A DNA stretch of 64,000 nucleotides from Trabulsiella odontotermitis (GTDB taxonomy: Bacteria; Pseudomonadota; Gammaproteobacteria; Enterobacterales; Enterobacteriaceae), in the NCBI RefSeq assembly GCF_030053895.1, contig NZ_CP125781.1, positions 1,488,001 through 1,552,000 on the forward strand, in the 5' to 3' direction. Position numbers and translations under genes: made by a program. Positions 1 through 8,535 of this stretch are shown one piece after another; position 1 is the first letter of the stretch; the number at the start of each line of letters is the position of its first letter. Under the pieces are notes generated by a model that saw nothing but the letters and a program-made list of their open reading frames with translations, had not been told where the DNA came from and ran no database searches.

Positions 1-738
1 CCTGAACTGCGTGGCAAAACGCTGTTTGATGTGCTGTTCGCTAATGCCGAAACCACCAAATTCCCGCTCTCCGAGCTGGCGGAAGGACAGCTTAACGACG
101 AGTCCCATGACGTCGGTTTCTACCTGCAAAAAGGGCTGTTCGAAGAATACGCCGCTTTCGGCCGCGGTCATGCCCATGATCTGGCGCCGTTCGATGACTA
201 CCACAAAGCGCGCGGTCTGCGCTGGCCGGTTATCAACGGCAAAGAGACGTTGTGGCGTTACAGCGAAGGTAACGATCCTTACGTGAAAGCGGGCGAGAGC
301 TACAAGTTCTACGGTAAGCCGGATGGCAAAGCGACGATTTTCGCCCTGCCGTATGAGCCGGCTGCAGAAGCCCCGGACAGCGAATACGATCTGTGGCTGT
401 CCACCGGGCGCGTGCTGGAGCACTGGCATACCGGCAGTATGACTCGCCGTGTTGAGGAACTGCACCGTGCCTTCCCGGAAGGCGTCGTATTTATGCACCC
501 ACAGGATGCGAAGTCACGCAATCTGCGTCGTGGCGACAAGGTGAAAGTGATCTCCCGCCGTGGCGAGGTGGTCTCCATCGTCGAGACGCGCGGTCGTAAC
601 CGTACGCCGCAGGGTCTCGTGTATATGGCGTTCTTTGATGCCGCACAGCTGACCAACGCACTGACGCTGGATGCGACAGATCCGATTTCGAAAGAGACGG
701 ATTACAAGAAGTGCGCCGTTAAACTGGCAAAGGTGTAA
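1..738 (+). CDS. napA: Periplasmic nitrate reductase catalytic subunit, C-terminal part
   Basis: The frame is open from base 1 and ends at TAA 738, giving the last 245 residues of NapA, the molybdopterin (bis-MGD) subunit that reduces nitrate to nitrite in the periplasm. The segment covers the C-terminal cofactor-binding domain of the DMSO-reductase family. The STGRVLEHWHTGSMTRR motif lies near residue 134 of the fragment, followed by a beta-rich domain with HPQDAKSRNLRRGDKV. The N-terminal 4Fe-4S and Tat regions are outside the window. It is followed after 6 bases by napG in the usual napA-G-H-B-C order, so it belongs to a transcript entering from the left. Identity is secure from family motifs and context. 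Confidence 0.97.
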   Translation, partial: PELRGKTLFDVLFANAETTKFPLSELAEGQLNDESHDVGFYLQKGLFEEYAAFGRGHAHDLAPFDDYHKARGLRWPVINGKETLWRYSEGNDPYVKAGESYKFYGKPDGKATIFALPYEPAAEAPDSEYDLWLSTGRVLEHWHTGSMTRRVEELHRAFPEGVVFMHPQDAKSRNLRRGDKVKVISRRGEVVSIVETRGRNRTPQGLVYMAFFDAAQLTNALTLDATDPISKETDYKKCAVKLAKV

Positions 739-744
739 CGTATC

Positions 745-1437
745 ATGTCCCGGGTCGTGAAGTCGCAAGGTCGTCGCCGCTTTCTGCGTGATATGGTTCG
801 CGCAGCGGGTGGGCTGACCGTCGTTGGCGTCGCGCTGGGTTTGCAACAGCAGACCGCGCGCGCCAGTGGCGTGCGGCTGCGCCCACCAGGCGCGCTGGCG
901 GAAAATGCCTTCGCCAGCGCCTGTATCCGTTGCGGTCAGTGCGTTCAGGCCTGCCCGTACGACACGCTGAAGCTGGCGACGCTGGCGTCAGGGTTGTCGG
1001 CGGGAACGCCGTATTTCGTCGCCCGCGATATCCCCTGTGAAATGTGCGAAGACATTCCCTGCGCGGTGGTCTGCCCGAGTGGCGCGCTGGACAGCGAAAT
1101 TGCCTCGATTGACGATGCCCGGATGGGGCTGGCGGTCCTGCTTGATCAGGAAAACTGCCTGAACTATCAGGGGCTGCGCTGCGATGTCTGTTATCGCGTC
1201 TGCCCGTCTATCGATAAGGCGATTACGCTCGAACTGGATCGCAACATGCGCACCGGCAAACACGCCCGCTTTATACCGACCGTGCACAGCGATGCCTGCA
1301 CCGGCTGCGGTAAATGCGAGAAAGCCTGTGTGCTGGAACAGCCAGCCATCAAAGTGCTGCCGCTGTCGCTGGCGAAAGGGGAACTGGGGCACCACTACCG
1401 TTTCGGTTGGCTGGAGGGAAGCGATGGCAAACCGTAA
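745..1437 (+). CDS. napG: Ferredoxin-type quinol dehydrogenase component NapG
   Basis: This 230-residue protein begins with a twin-arginine signal (GRRRFLRD near residues 7-14), which predicts Tat export as a folded iron-sulfur protein. Four cysteine clusters follow, for four 4Fe-4S centres: CIRCGQCVQAC, CEMCEDIPCAVVC, CLNYQGLRCDVCYRVC and CTGCGKCEKAC. NapG works with NapH to pass electrons from quinol, mainly ubiquinol in E. coli, towards NapC/NapAB. The ATG follows napA by 6 bases. The 3' end overlaps napH by 14 bases, which suggests translational coupling. Confidence 0.96.
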   Translation: MSRVVKSQGRRRFLRDMVRAAGGLTVVGVALGLQQQTARASGVRLRPPGALAENAFASACIRCGQCVQACPYDTLKLATLASGLSAGTPYFVARDIPCEMCEDIPCAVVCPSGALDSEIASIDDARMGLAVLLDQENCLNYQGLRCDVCYRVCPSIDKAITLELDRNMRTGKHARFIPTVHSDACTGCGKCEKACVLEQPAIKVLPLSLAKGELGHHYRFGWLEGSDGKP

Positions 1438-2287
1438 ATGCGACGCTGGCCGTGAAGCGCTGGCGAAAAAAGGATGGTGGCGCAGTTACAAATGGCTGGT
1501 GTTGCGCCGCGTGAGTCAACTGTTAGTTCTCGGTATGTTCCTGAGCGGACCGTGGTATGGCATCTGGATCCTGCGTGGAAACTACAGCGGCAGTCTGTTG
1601 CTCGATACCGTGCCGCTGACCGATCCGCTGATGGTGCTGCAAAGCCTCGCCAGCGGTCATCTGCCAGCGGTGCTGGGGCTGACCGGCGCCATCATCGTCA
1701 TCCTGTTCTATGCCATAGCAGGAAAACGGCTGTTCTGCAGCTGGGTCTGCCCGGTGAATCCGATCACTGATCTCGCCAGCTGGCTACGTCGTCGGCTCGA
1801 TATCAGCCAGTCCGCCACTATTCCCCGTTATTTGCGTTATCTGCTGCTGGTGATGGTGCTGGCAGGTGCGGCGATCACCGGCACGCTCATCTGGGAGTGG
1901 ATAAATCCGGTGTCGTTGACGGGGCGTAGCCTGGTGTCCGGGTTTGGCTCTGGCGCGTTTTTGCTTCTGGCGCTGTTCCTGTTTGATTTGCTGGTGGTAG
2001 AGCACGGCTGGTGCGGGCATCTGTGCCCGTTGGGGGCGCTGTATGGCGCGGTGAGCAGCAAAGGCGTGCTCACGGTGTCAGCGAAAGGGCGTGGGAAATG
2101 TTCGCGCTGTATGGATTGTTTTCACGTTTGCCCGGAGCCGCATGTACTACGTGCTCCGGTTCTGGATGAGCAAAGTCCGGTGCAGATAACGGGCCGCGAT
2201 TGCATGACCTGCGGCCGCTGTGTGGATGTCTGCCCTGAGGATGTATTCACAATAACTACACGATGGAGTTCGGGAGCGAAATCATGA
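1424..2287 (+). CDS. napH: Ferredoxin-type quinol dehydrogenase membrane component NapH
   Basis: I chose ATG 1424 (MANRKCDAGREALAKKG), preceded by GGAGGGAAGCG inside the end of napG. This gives 287 residues, the usual NapH length; the longer open frame upstream reads through napG and is not used. About four membrane segments precede two C-terminal ferredoxin clusters (CSRCMDCFHVC and CMTCGRCVDVC). Two CxxxCP motifs lie in cytoplasmic loops (CSWVCP, CGHLCP), as in characterised NapH. It anchors NapG at the inner membrane. The stop overlaps the start of napB by 4 bases. Confidence 0.95.
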   Translation: MANRKCDAGREALAKKGWWRSYKWLVLRRVSQLLVLGMFLSGPWYGIWILRGNYSGSLLLDTVPLTDPLMVLQSLASGHLPAVLGLTGAIIVILFYAIAGKRLFCSWVCPVNPITDLASWLRRRLDISQSATIPRYLRYLLLVMVLAGAAITGTLIWEWINPVSLTGRSLVSGFGSGAFLLLALFLFDLLVVEHGWCGHLCPLGALYGAVSSKGVLTVSAKGRGKCSRCMDCFHVCPEPHVLRAPVLDEQSPVQITGRDCMTCGRCVDVCPEDVFTITTRWSSGAKS

Positions 2288-2733
2288 AAAACCATGTCCT
2301 GATAAAGGCGTTAAGTCAAGGGATGGCGGCGCTGGCCCTGGTGGTAAGCGGGATGGTTTGGGCGGCGAATGGCGTGGATTTCAGCCAGTCGCCTGAAGTG
2401 TCGGGAACGCAGGAAGGGGCGATCCACATGCCGAAAGAGCAGGATCGGATGGCGCTGAACTACGTCAACCAGCCGCCGATGATCCCGCACAGTGTGGACG
2501 GCTACCAGGTCACCACCAACACCAATCGCTGCTTACAGTGTCACGGTGTGGAGAGTTACCGCACCACCGGTTCGCCGCGCATTAGCCCGACCCATTTCAT
2601 GGACAGCGACGGTAAAGTGCTGGCAGAAGTGGCGCCGCGCCGGTATTTCTGCCTGCAATGCCACGTGCCGCAGACCAATGCCGCGCCGATTGTCGAAAAT
2701 ACATTTACCCCGTCGAAAGGGTTCGGGAAGTAA
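2284..2733 (+). CDS. napB: Periplasmic nitrate reductase dihaem cytochrome c subunit
   Basis: The 149-residue protein starts at ATG 2284 with a signal peptide (MKNHVLIKAL...VWAA). It carries two CxxCH haem c sites, CLQCHGV and CLQCHVP. NapB passes electrons from NapC to the NapA catalytic subunit. The in-frame ATG seven codons upstream would only extend into napH and disrupt the signal peptide. Its haems are attached by the Ccm system encoded immediately downstream, which fits their joint transcription. Confidence 0.96.
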   Translation: MKNHVLIKALSQGMAALALVVSGMVWAANGVDFSQSPEVSGTQEGAIHMPKEQDRMALNYVNQPPMIPHSVDGYQVTTNTNRCLQCHGVESYRTTGSPRISPTHFMDSDGKVLAEVAPRRYFCLQCHVPQTNAAPIVENTFTPSKGFGK

Positions 2734-2742
2734 GAGGCTGCT

Positions 2743-3345
2743 ATGGAAACATCGAACCGTAAACCGGGAATCATTCGACGCCTCTGGCAATGGTGGCGGC
2801 GACCGAGCCGTCTGGCGCTGGGAACGCTGTTGCTGACAGGGTTTATCGCCGGGATTATTTTCTGGGGGGGATTCAACACCGGCATGGAAATGTCCAACCG
2901 TGAAGAGTTCTGCATCAGCTGCCACGAAATGCGCAATACCGTTTACCAGGAATATATGGAAACGGTGCATTACAACAACCGTAGCGGCGTGCGCGCAACC
3001 TGTCCGGATTGCCACGTTCCGCATGAATGGGCACCAAAAATGTTGCGCAAGATCCAGGCAAGTAAAGAACTTTACGGAAAAGTGATGGGCCTGATTGACA
3101 CGCCACAGAAGTTTGAAGACCATCGCCTCACGATGGCGCAGAACGAATGGCGTCGAATGAAAAACAACAACTCACAAGAGTGCCGGAACTGTCACAATTT
3201 CGAATTCATGGATCTCACGATGCAGAAAGGCGTGGCGGCGAAGATGCACGATCAGGCAGTGAAGGACGGGCAAACCTGTATCGATTGCCATAAGGGTATT
3301 GCCCATAAACTGCCGGACATGCGTGAAGTAGAGAATGGATTTTAA
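2743..3345 (+). CDS. napC: Membrane-anchored tetrahaem cytochrome c NapC
   Basis: The 200-residue NapC/NirT-family quinol dehydrogenase has one N-terminal membrane anchor (about residues 25-45) and four periplasmic CxxCH sites: CISCHE, CPDCHV, CRNCHN and CIDCHK. It takes electrons from membrane quinols and feeds NapB-NapA. Length and haem count equal those of E. coli NapC. It is the last nap gene and is separated from ccmA by only 3 bases, so nap and ccm are probably cotranscribed. Confidence 0.97.
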   Translation: METSNRKPGIIRRLWQWWRRPSRLALGTLLLTGFIAGIIFWGGFNTGMEMSNREEFCISCHEMRNTVYQEYMETVHYNNRSGVRATCPDCHVPHEWAPKMLRKIQASKELYGKVMGLIDTPQKFEDHRLTMAQNEWRRMKNNNSQECRNCHNFEFMDLTMQKGVAAKMHDQAVKDGQTCIDCHKGIAHKLPDMREVENGF

Positions 3346-3348
3346 CCC

Positions 3349-3963
3349 ATGCTTGAAGTGGTAAAGTTGTACTGCGAAAGAGACGATCGGGTGCTGTTCA
3401 GCGACCTGTCGTTTGAGGTCAACGCAGGTGAGTGGGTGCAAATCACCGGCGGTAATGGCGCGGGCAAAACCACATTGCTGCGCCTGCTGACCGGGCTATC
3501 GCGTCCCGATGACGGCGAGGTGTTCTGGCAAGGAACGCCAGTCTCCCGACAACGGGATGTGTTCCACCAACAACTTTTGTGGATTGGTCATCAGCCGGGT
3601 ATCAAAACCCGGCTGACCGCGCTTGAGAATTTACGTTTTTTCCACCACGACAGCACGCTGCAGGCCTGCTTTTCCGCACTGGCGAAGGCGGGGCTGGCCG
3701 GTTTTGAAGATATTCCCGTTAATCAGCTTTCCGCAGGCCAGCAGCGCCGCGTCGCGCTGTCACGCCTGTGGCTGAGCCGTGCGCCGCTGTGGATCCTCGA
3801 CGAGCCGTTTACTGCCATTGACGTCAATGGCGTAGAACACCTGACCGCGCAAATGAACACACACACGGAGCGGGGCGGCATGGTGATCCTCACGACCCAT
3901 CAGCCGCTTAACGTTGGCGACGATAAGCTGCGCCGCGTCGCCCTGACGGGAGTTGCGGCATGA
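3349..3963 (+). CDS. ccmA: Cytochrome c maturation ABC ATPase CcmA
   Basis: A 204-residue ABC ATPase. Walker A is GGNGAGKTT (about residues 35-43), the signature is LSAGQQRR (about 126-133), and Walker B is LWILDEP (about 146-152). CcmA with CcmB powers release of haem-loaded CcmE from the CcmC complex at the inner membrane. The ATG lies 3 bases after the napC stop. The 3' end overlaps ccmB by 4 bases (ATGA), as in other enterobacteria. Confidence 0.97.
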   Translation: MLEVVKLYCERDDRVLFSDLSFEVNAGEWVQITGGNGAGKTTLLRLLTGLSRPDDGEVFWQGTPVSRQRDVFHQQLLWIGHQPGIKTRLTALENLRFFHHDSTLQACFSALAKAGLAGFEDIPVNQLSAGQQRRVALSRLWLSRAPLWILDEPFTAIDVNGVEHLTAQMNTHTERGGMVILTTHQPLNVGDDKLRRVALTGVAA

Positions 3964-4619
3964 TGTGGCAAATTTTCCGTCTTGAGCTACGGGTAGCGTT
4001 TCGTCACAGTGCGGATATCGCAAATCCGTTATGGTTCTTCTTAATCGTTATCACGCTGTTTCCGTTGGGCATTGGCCCTGAACCGCAACTGCTGGTTCGC
4101 ATCACACCGGGCGTTATCTGGGTTGCTGCGCTACTCGCCTCGTTGCTGGCGCTGGAGCGTCTGTTTCGCGATGACCTGCAGGACGGCAGTCTTGAGCAAC
4201 TGATGCTGTTACCGCTGCCGTTACCGGCGGTGGTGCTGGCAAAAGTGCTGGCGCATTGGGTGGTGACCGGGCTGCCGCTGATCATCCTTTCTCCACTGGC
4301 GGCGTTGCTGATGGGCATGGATGTTCACACCTGGCAGGTGATGGCGCTGACGCTGCTGCTGGGAACGCCAACGCTCGGTTTCCTCGGCGCGCCAGGCGTC
4401 GGGCTGACGGTCGGTATCAAGCGTGGTGGCGTACTGCTCAGTGTGCTGGTGTTGCCATTAACCATCCCACTGCTGATTTTTGCGACAGCGGCGATTGACG
4501 CCGCGACAATGCATCTGCCGGTTGACGGCTATCTGGCAATACTTGGTGCGCTGCTGGCAGGCAGTGCAACGTTAAGTCCCTTTGTGACTGCAGCAGCGCT
4601 ACGCATCAGCATGCAGTAA
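3960..4619 (+). CDS. ccmB: Haem exporter membrane subunit CcmB
   Basis: A 219-residue, about six-span inner-membrane protein, one residue shorter than E. coli CcmB. The hydrophobic segments are clear (for example PLWFFLIVITLFPLGIG near residue 22 and VIWVAALLASLLALERL near 52). It forms the ABC transporter complex CcmAB with CcmC and CcmD. The start overlaps the ccmA stop. Confidence 0.96.
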   Translation: MMWQIFRLELRVAFRHSADIANPLWFFLIVITLFPLGIGPEPQLLVRITPGVIWVAALLASLLALERLFRDDLQDGSLEQLMLLPLPLPAVVLAKVLAHWVVTGLPLIILSPLAALLMGMDVHTWQVMALTLLLGTPTLGFLGAPGVGLTVGIKRGGVLLSVLVLPLTIPLLIFATAAIDAATMHLPVDGYLAILGALLAGSATLSPFVTAAALRISMQ

Positions 4620-4646
4620 CTGGATGCGAAAGGAGTGGTGACAACT

Positions 4647-5384
4647 ATGTGGAAACAACTTCATCAACTGGCGATACCGCCCCGGCTCTATCGACTCTGT
4701 AGCCAGCTTATTCCCTGGTTCGCTATCGCCAGCCTGCTGGTGCTGCTGACGGGCTGGATCTGGGGATTCGGCTTCGCGCCCTCGGATTATCAGCAGGGAC
4801 AAAGTTACCGCATTATTTATCTGCACGTCCCGGCGGCTATCTGGTCGATGGGCATTTACGCCTCCATGGCGATCGCGGCGTTTATTGGTCTGGTGTGGCA
4901 AATGAAAATGGCCAACCTTGCCGTCGCGGCGATGGCGCCGGTCGGCGCCGTGTTTACCTTCATCGCGCTGGTTACCGGTTCCGCCTGGGGCAAACCGATG
5001 TGGGGCACCTGGTGGGTATGGGACGCCCGCCTGACCTCTGAACTGGTGTTACTGTTTCTCTACGTTGGCGCCATTGCGCTGTGGTACGCCTTTGAAGATC
5101 GCAAAATCGCCGGGCGTGCGGTAGGGATCCTGGTGCTGATTGGCGTCGTCAATCTGCCGATTATCCATTACTCCGTGGAGTGGTGGAACACGCTGCATCA
5201 GGGCTCGACCCGTATGCAGCAAAGTATCTCCCCGTTGATGCGCACGCCGCTGCGCTGGTCAATCGTGGGTTTCCTGCTTCTTTTCGTCACACTTACCCTG
5301 ATGCGAATGCGCACCCTGATTTTGCTGCAGGAGCGCCGTCGTCCGTGGGTCAGCGAGCTTATCGCTAAGCGAGGTCGCTTGTGA
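4647..5384 (+). CDS. ccmC: Haem handling protein CcmC
   Basis: Start ATG 4647 gives MWKQLHQLAIPPRLY and 245 residues, equal to E. coli CcmC; a ribosome site AGGAG lies at 4631-4635. A GTG four codons earlier is possible but is not needed. The protein has six membrane spans and the tryptophan-rich WWVWDARLT motif (about residues 119-127) typical of the haem-handling family. CcmC delivers haem to CcmE. Its stop overlaps the ccmD start by 4 bases. Confidence 0.95.
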   Translation: MWKQLHQLAIPPRLYRLCSQLIPWFAIASLLVLLTGWIWGFGFAPSDYQQGQSYRIIYLHVPAAIWSMGIYASMAIAAFIGLVWQMKMANLAVAAMAPVGAVFTFIALVTGSAWGKPMWGTWWVWDARLTSELVLLFLYVGAIALWYAFEDRKIAGRAVGILVLIGVVNLPIIHYSVEWWNTLHQGSTRMQQSISPLMRTPLRWSIVGFLLLFVTLTLMRMRTLILLQERRRPWVSELIAKRGRL

Positions 5385-5593
5385 ACAGCGCATTTGCATC
5401 CTGGTCTGATTTTTTTGCCATGGGCGGTTACGGCTTTTACGTCTGGCTGGCCGTCTGTTTTACCGTTTTTCCCCTGCTGGCGCTCTGTTTCCATAGCTGG
5501 GCGCAACATCGTGCCATTCTGCGTGGATTGCAGAAACAGCAGGAAAGGGAGGCGCGCATGCGTGCCGCGAAGATGCAGAAGGAGCTGGCATGA
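5381..5593 (+). CDS. ccmD: Small haem exporter subunit CcmD
   Basis: A 70-residue, single-span membrane protein starting at GTG 5381, inside the ccmC stop. FFAMGGYGFYVWLAVCF lies in the N-terminal part, followed by a basic cytoplasmic tail rich in Arg, Gln and Lys. CcmD helps release holo-CcmE from CcmABC. It matches E. coli CcmD (69 residues) in layout and overlaps ccmE by 4 bases. Confidence 0.93.
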   Translation: MNSAFASWSDFFAMGGYGFYVWLAVCFTVFPLLALCFHSWAQHRAILRGLQKQQEREARMRAAKMQKELA

Positions 5594-6069
5594 ATATTCG
5601 TCGTAAAAACCGTCTGTGGTTAGCGCTCGCGGTACTGGCGGGTTTAGCGTTGACGGCGACGCTGGTGCTTTACGCCCTGCGTTCGAATATCGACCTTTTC
5701 TATACGCCGGGCGAAATCGTCTACGGCAAACGCGAAACGCACCAGTTGCCGGAGGTGGGTCAGCGCCTGCGCGTGGGCGGCATGGTGATGCCGGGAAGCG
5801 TGAAGCGCGATCCGGGCTCGCTGAAAGTCACCTTTACGGTTTATGACGCGGAAGCGGAAATCAACGTCAGCTACGAAGGCATTCTGCCGGATCTGTTCCG
5901 CGAAGGGCAGGGCGTCGTAGTGCAGGGTGAACTGCAAAAAGGCGACAGCGTGGTGGCGAAAGAGGTACTGGCGAAGCATGACGAAAACTACACGCCGCCA
6001 GAAGTGGAAAAAGCGATGCAGGATAACCATCGCCGTCCGGCCAGTTTCTACAAGGAAAACGCCTCATGA
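5590..6069 (+). CDS. ccmE: Periplasmic haem chaperone CcmE
   Basis: A 159-residue, membrane-anchored periplasmic haem chaperone, the same length as in E. coli. The N-terminal anchor (residues 8-29) is followed by an OB-like beta barrel. The haem-attachment motif HDENY, with covalent His130 and Tyr134 in E. coli numbering, is present. CcmE carries haem from CcmC to CcmF/H. Overlapping stop and start codons tie it to ccmD and ccmF. Confidence 0.97.
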   Translation: MNIRRKNRLWLALAVLAGLALTATLVLYALRSNIDLFYTPGEIVYGKRETHQLPEVGQRLRVGGMVMPGSVKRDPGSLKVTFTVYDAEAEINVSYEGILPDLFREGQGVVVQGELQKGDSVVAKEVLAKHDENYTPPEVEKAMQDNHRRPASFYKENAS

Positions 6070-7988
6070 TGCCTGAAGTCGGCAATGCGTTGCTGTGCCT
6101 GGCGCTCGGCGTAGCGCTTTTGCTCTCCGGCTATCCACTGCTGGGCGTAGCAAGAGGGGACTCGCGCCTGATGGCGATGGCGCGTCCACTCGCCTGGTTG
6201 TTGTTTATTGTGGTCAGCGGCGCGTTTGCGATACTGATCCACGCCTTTGTGGTCAATGATTTCACCGTCCTGTATGTCGCCAGCAACTCCAACACGCAAC
6301 TGCCGGTCTGGTATCGCGTCGCGGCGACCTGGGGCGCTCATGAAGGCTCACTGCTGTTATGGGTGCTGCTGATGAGCGGCTGGACGTTCGCCGTCGCCCT
6401 CTTCAGCCGTGCGATCCCGCTTGATATCGTCGCGCGGGTACTGGCAGTGATGGGCATGGTGAGCGTCGGCTTTCTGGTTTTCATTCTGTTCACCTCCAAC
6501 CCGTTTACTCGCACCCTGCCGGAATTCCCGATAGAAGGGCGCGATCTCAACCCGCTGTTGCAGGATCCGGGGCTGATTTTCCATCCGCCGTTGCTGTATA
6601 TGGGCTATGTCGGTTTCTCGGTGGCATTTGCCTTTGCCATCGCTTCGTTGCTGAGCGGTCGTCTCGACAGCGTGTACGCGCGCTTTTCCCGCCCCTGGAC
6701 GCTGGCGGCGTGGATATTTCTGACATTGGGCATCGTGCTGGGTTCCGCCTGGGCGTATTACGAACTGGGCTGGGGTGGCTGGTGGTTCTGGGATCCGGTC
6801 GAAAATGCCTCGTTTATGCCGTGGCTGGTAGGCACCGCGCTCATGCACTCACTGGCGGTCACCGAGCAGCGCGCCAGCTTCAAAGCCTGGACGCTGTTGC
6901 TGGCGATCACCGCGTTTTCGCTGTGTCTGCTCGGCACCTTCCTGGTGCGTTCCGGGGTGCTGGTCTCCGTTCACGCGTTTGCCTCCGATCCGGCGCGCGG
7001 AATGTTCATTCTGGCCTTTATGGTGCTGGTGATCGGCGGTTCCTTACTGCTGTTCGCGGTCAGAGGGCATCGCGTGCGGTCACGGGTCAATAACGCGCTG
7101 TGGTCCCGCGAGTCATTGCTGCTCGCCAATAACGTCTTACTGGTAGCCGCGATGCTGGTGGTGTTGCTGGGTACGCTGTTGCCGCTGGTGCACAAACAGC
7201 TGGGGCTCGGCAGTATCTCTGTCGGCGAGCCATTCTTTAATTCGCTGTTCAGCGCCCTGATGGCGCCGTTTGCGCTGCTGCTGGGCATCGGACCGCTGAT
7301 CCGCTGGGGTCGCGATCGCCCTGGCCGATACAAAAAACTGTTCCTGTTGGCGCTGGTGTCGACGCTGGCGCTGTCGTTGCTGTTGCCGCTGCTGTTACAG
7401 GACCATATTGTGGCGATGACCGTGGTCGGTCTGGCGATGGCGAGTTGGGTGCTGGTGCTGGTTATCGCTGAAGTCGTTTTGCGGCTGAAAAAAGGCAATA
7501 AACTCACCGCCAGCTATTGGGGCATGGTGCTCGGGCATATCGGACTGGCGGTGACCGTGGTTGGTATCGCGTTCAGCCAGAACTACAGTGTTGAGCGTGA
7601 TGTGCGCATGAAAGCGGGCGACGCGGTCGATATTCACAACTACCGCTTTATTTTCCGCCAGGTGGAAGAACGGAACGGCCCGAACTGGCGCGGCGGTGCG
7701 GGGATCATCGACGTCACCCGTAACGGCAAGCCTGAAGCGACATTACATGCCGAAAAACGCTTTTATAACACCAGCAGCATGATGATGACGGAAGCCGCGA
7801 TTGATGGCGGTATCACGCGTGATCTGTATGCCGCGCTGGGTGAAGAACTGGATAACGGCGCGTGGGCGGTTCGCCTCTATTACAAACCGTTCATCCGCTG
7901 GATCTGGGCGGGCGGTATTCTGATGTCGTTAGGTGGCCTGTGCTGTCTGTTCGACCCGCGTTATCGCAGGAGGCCACATGAAGCGTAA
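6066..7988 (+). CDS. ccmF: Haem lyase subunit CcmF
   Basis: A 640-residue protein with about 15 membrane spans (E. coli 647). The family motif GGWWFWDPVENASFMPWL (about residues 238-255) marks the haem-handling domain. With CcmH it attaches haem to CxxCH apocytochromes in the periplasm. A paralogue of the same family, NrfE, is encoded at 14437-16314, so the window contains both the general and the NrfA-dedicated lyase. Its 3' end overlaps dsbE/ccmG by 11 bases. Confidence 0.97.
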   Translation: MMPEVGNALLCLALGVALLLSGYPLLGVARGDSRLMAMARPLAWLLFIVVSGAFAILIHAFVVNDFTVLYVASNSNTQLPVWYRVAATWGAHEGSLLLWVLLMSGWTFAVALFSRAIPLDIVARVLAVMGMVSVGFLVFILFTSNPFTRTLPEFPIEGRDLNPLLQDPGLIFHPPLLYMGYVGFSVAFAFAIASLLSGRLDSVYARFSRPWTLAAWIFLTLGIVLGSAWAYYELGWGGWWFWDPVENASFMPWLVGTALMHSLAVTEQRASFKAWTLLLAITAFSLCLLGTFLVRSGVLVSVHAFASDPARGMFILAFMVLVIGGSLLLFAVRGHRVRSRVNNALWSRESLLLANNVLLVAAMLVVLLGTLLPLVHKQLGLGSISVGEPFFNSLFSALMAPFALLLGIGPLIRWGRDRPGRYKKLFLLALVSTLALSLLLPLLLQDHIVAMTVVGLAMASWVLVLVIAEVVLRLKKGNKLTASYWGMVLGHIGLAVTVVGIAFSQNYSVERDVRMKAGDAVDIHNYRFIFRQVEERNGPNWRGGAGIIDVTRNGKPEATLHAEKRFYNTSSMMMTEAAIDGGITRDLYAALGEELDNGAWAVRLYYKPFIRWIWAGGILMSLGGLCCLFDPRYRRRPHEA

Positions 7989-8535
7989 TATTCTGCTGAT
8001 TCCATTTTTTATTTTCCTGGTGATTGCCGCAGCGCTGTTGTGGCAACTGGCCCGCAATGCCGAGGGTGATACCCCGACCAATCTCGAATCCGCGCTGATT
8101 GGCAAACCGGTACCGGCGTTCCGTCTCGAGTCGCTGGACGAGCCAGGAAAAGTGTATGACGCGGCGGTGCTGACGCAGGGAAAACCGGTGCTGTTGAACG
8201 TCTGGGCGACCTGGTGCCCGACCTGCCGTGCGGAACACCAGTTCCTTAACCAGCTTGCCGCGCAGGGCGTGCGCGTGGTGGGCATGAACTACAAAGATGA
8301 CCGGGCGAAAGCGATGACCTGGCTGAAAGAACTGGGTAATCCGTATGCGTTAAGCCTGTTTGACGGTGACGGCATGCTGGGGCTGGATCTCGGCGTCTAC
8401 GGCGCACCGGAAACTTTTCTGATTGATGGCAAAGGGATTATTCGCTATCGCCACGCCGGTGATATGAATATGAACGTCTGGGAGCAGGAAGTGAAACCGC
8501 TGTGGGATCGCTACAGTCAGGAGGCGAAATCATGA
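7978..8535 (+). CDS. dsbE: Thiol:disulfide interchange protein DsbE/CcmG
   Basis: ATG 7978, preceded by AGGAGG, gives 185 residues as in E. coli. An N-terminal signal anchor (residues 4-23) precedes a thioredoxin fold with active site WCPTC near residues 79-83. It keeps apocytochrome CxxCH cysteines reduced before haem ligation, with electrons from DsbD. A conserved Glu-rich groove segment and GAPETFLIDGKG, carrying the cis-Pro, follow. It lies within ccmABCDEFGH, and the stop overlaps ccmH by 4 bases. Confidence 0.96.
   Translation: MKRNILLIPFFIFLVIAAALLWQLARNAEGDTPTNLESALIGKPVPAFRLESLDEPGKVYDAAVLTQGKPVLLNVWATWCPTCRAEHQFLNQLAAQGVRVVGMNYKDDRAKAMTWLKELGNPYALSLFDGDGMLGLDLGVYGAPETFLIDGKGIIRYRHAGDMNMNVWEQEVKPLWDRYSQEAKS

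Noticed and set aside
1184..1423. Longer NapH beginning inside napG
   Set aside because: The extension is out-of-frame napG sequence; ATG 1424 with a good ribosome site gives the family length.
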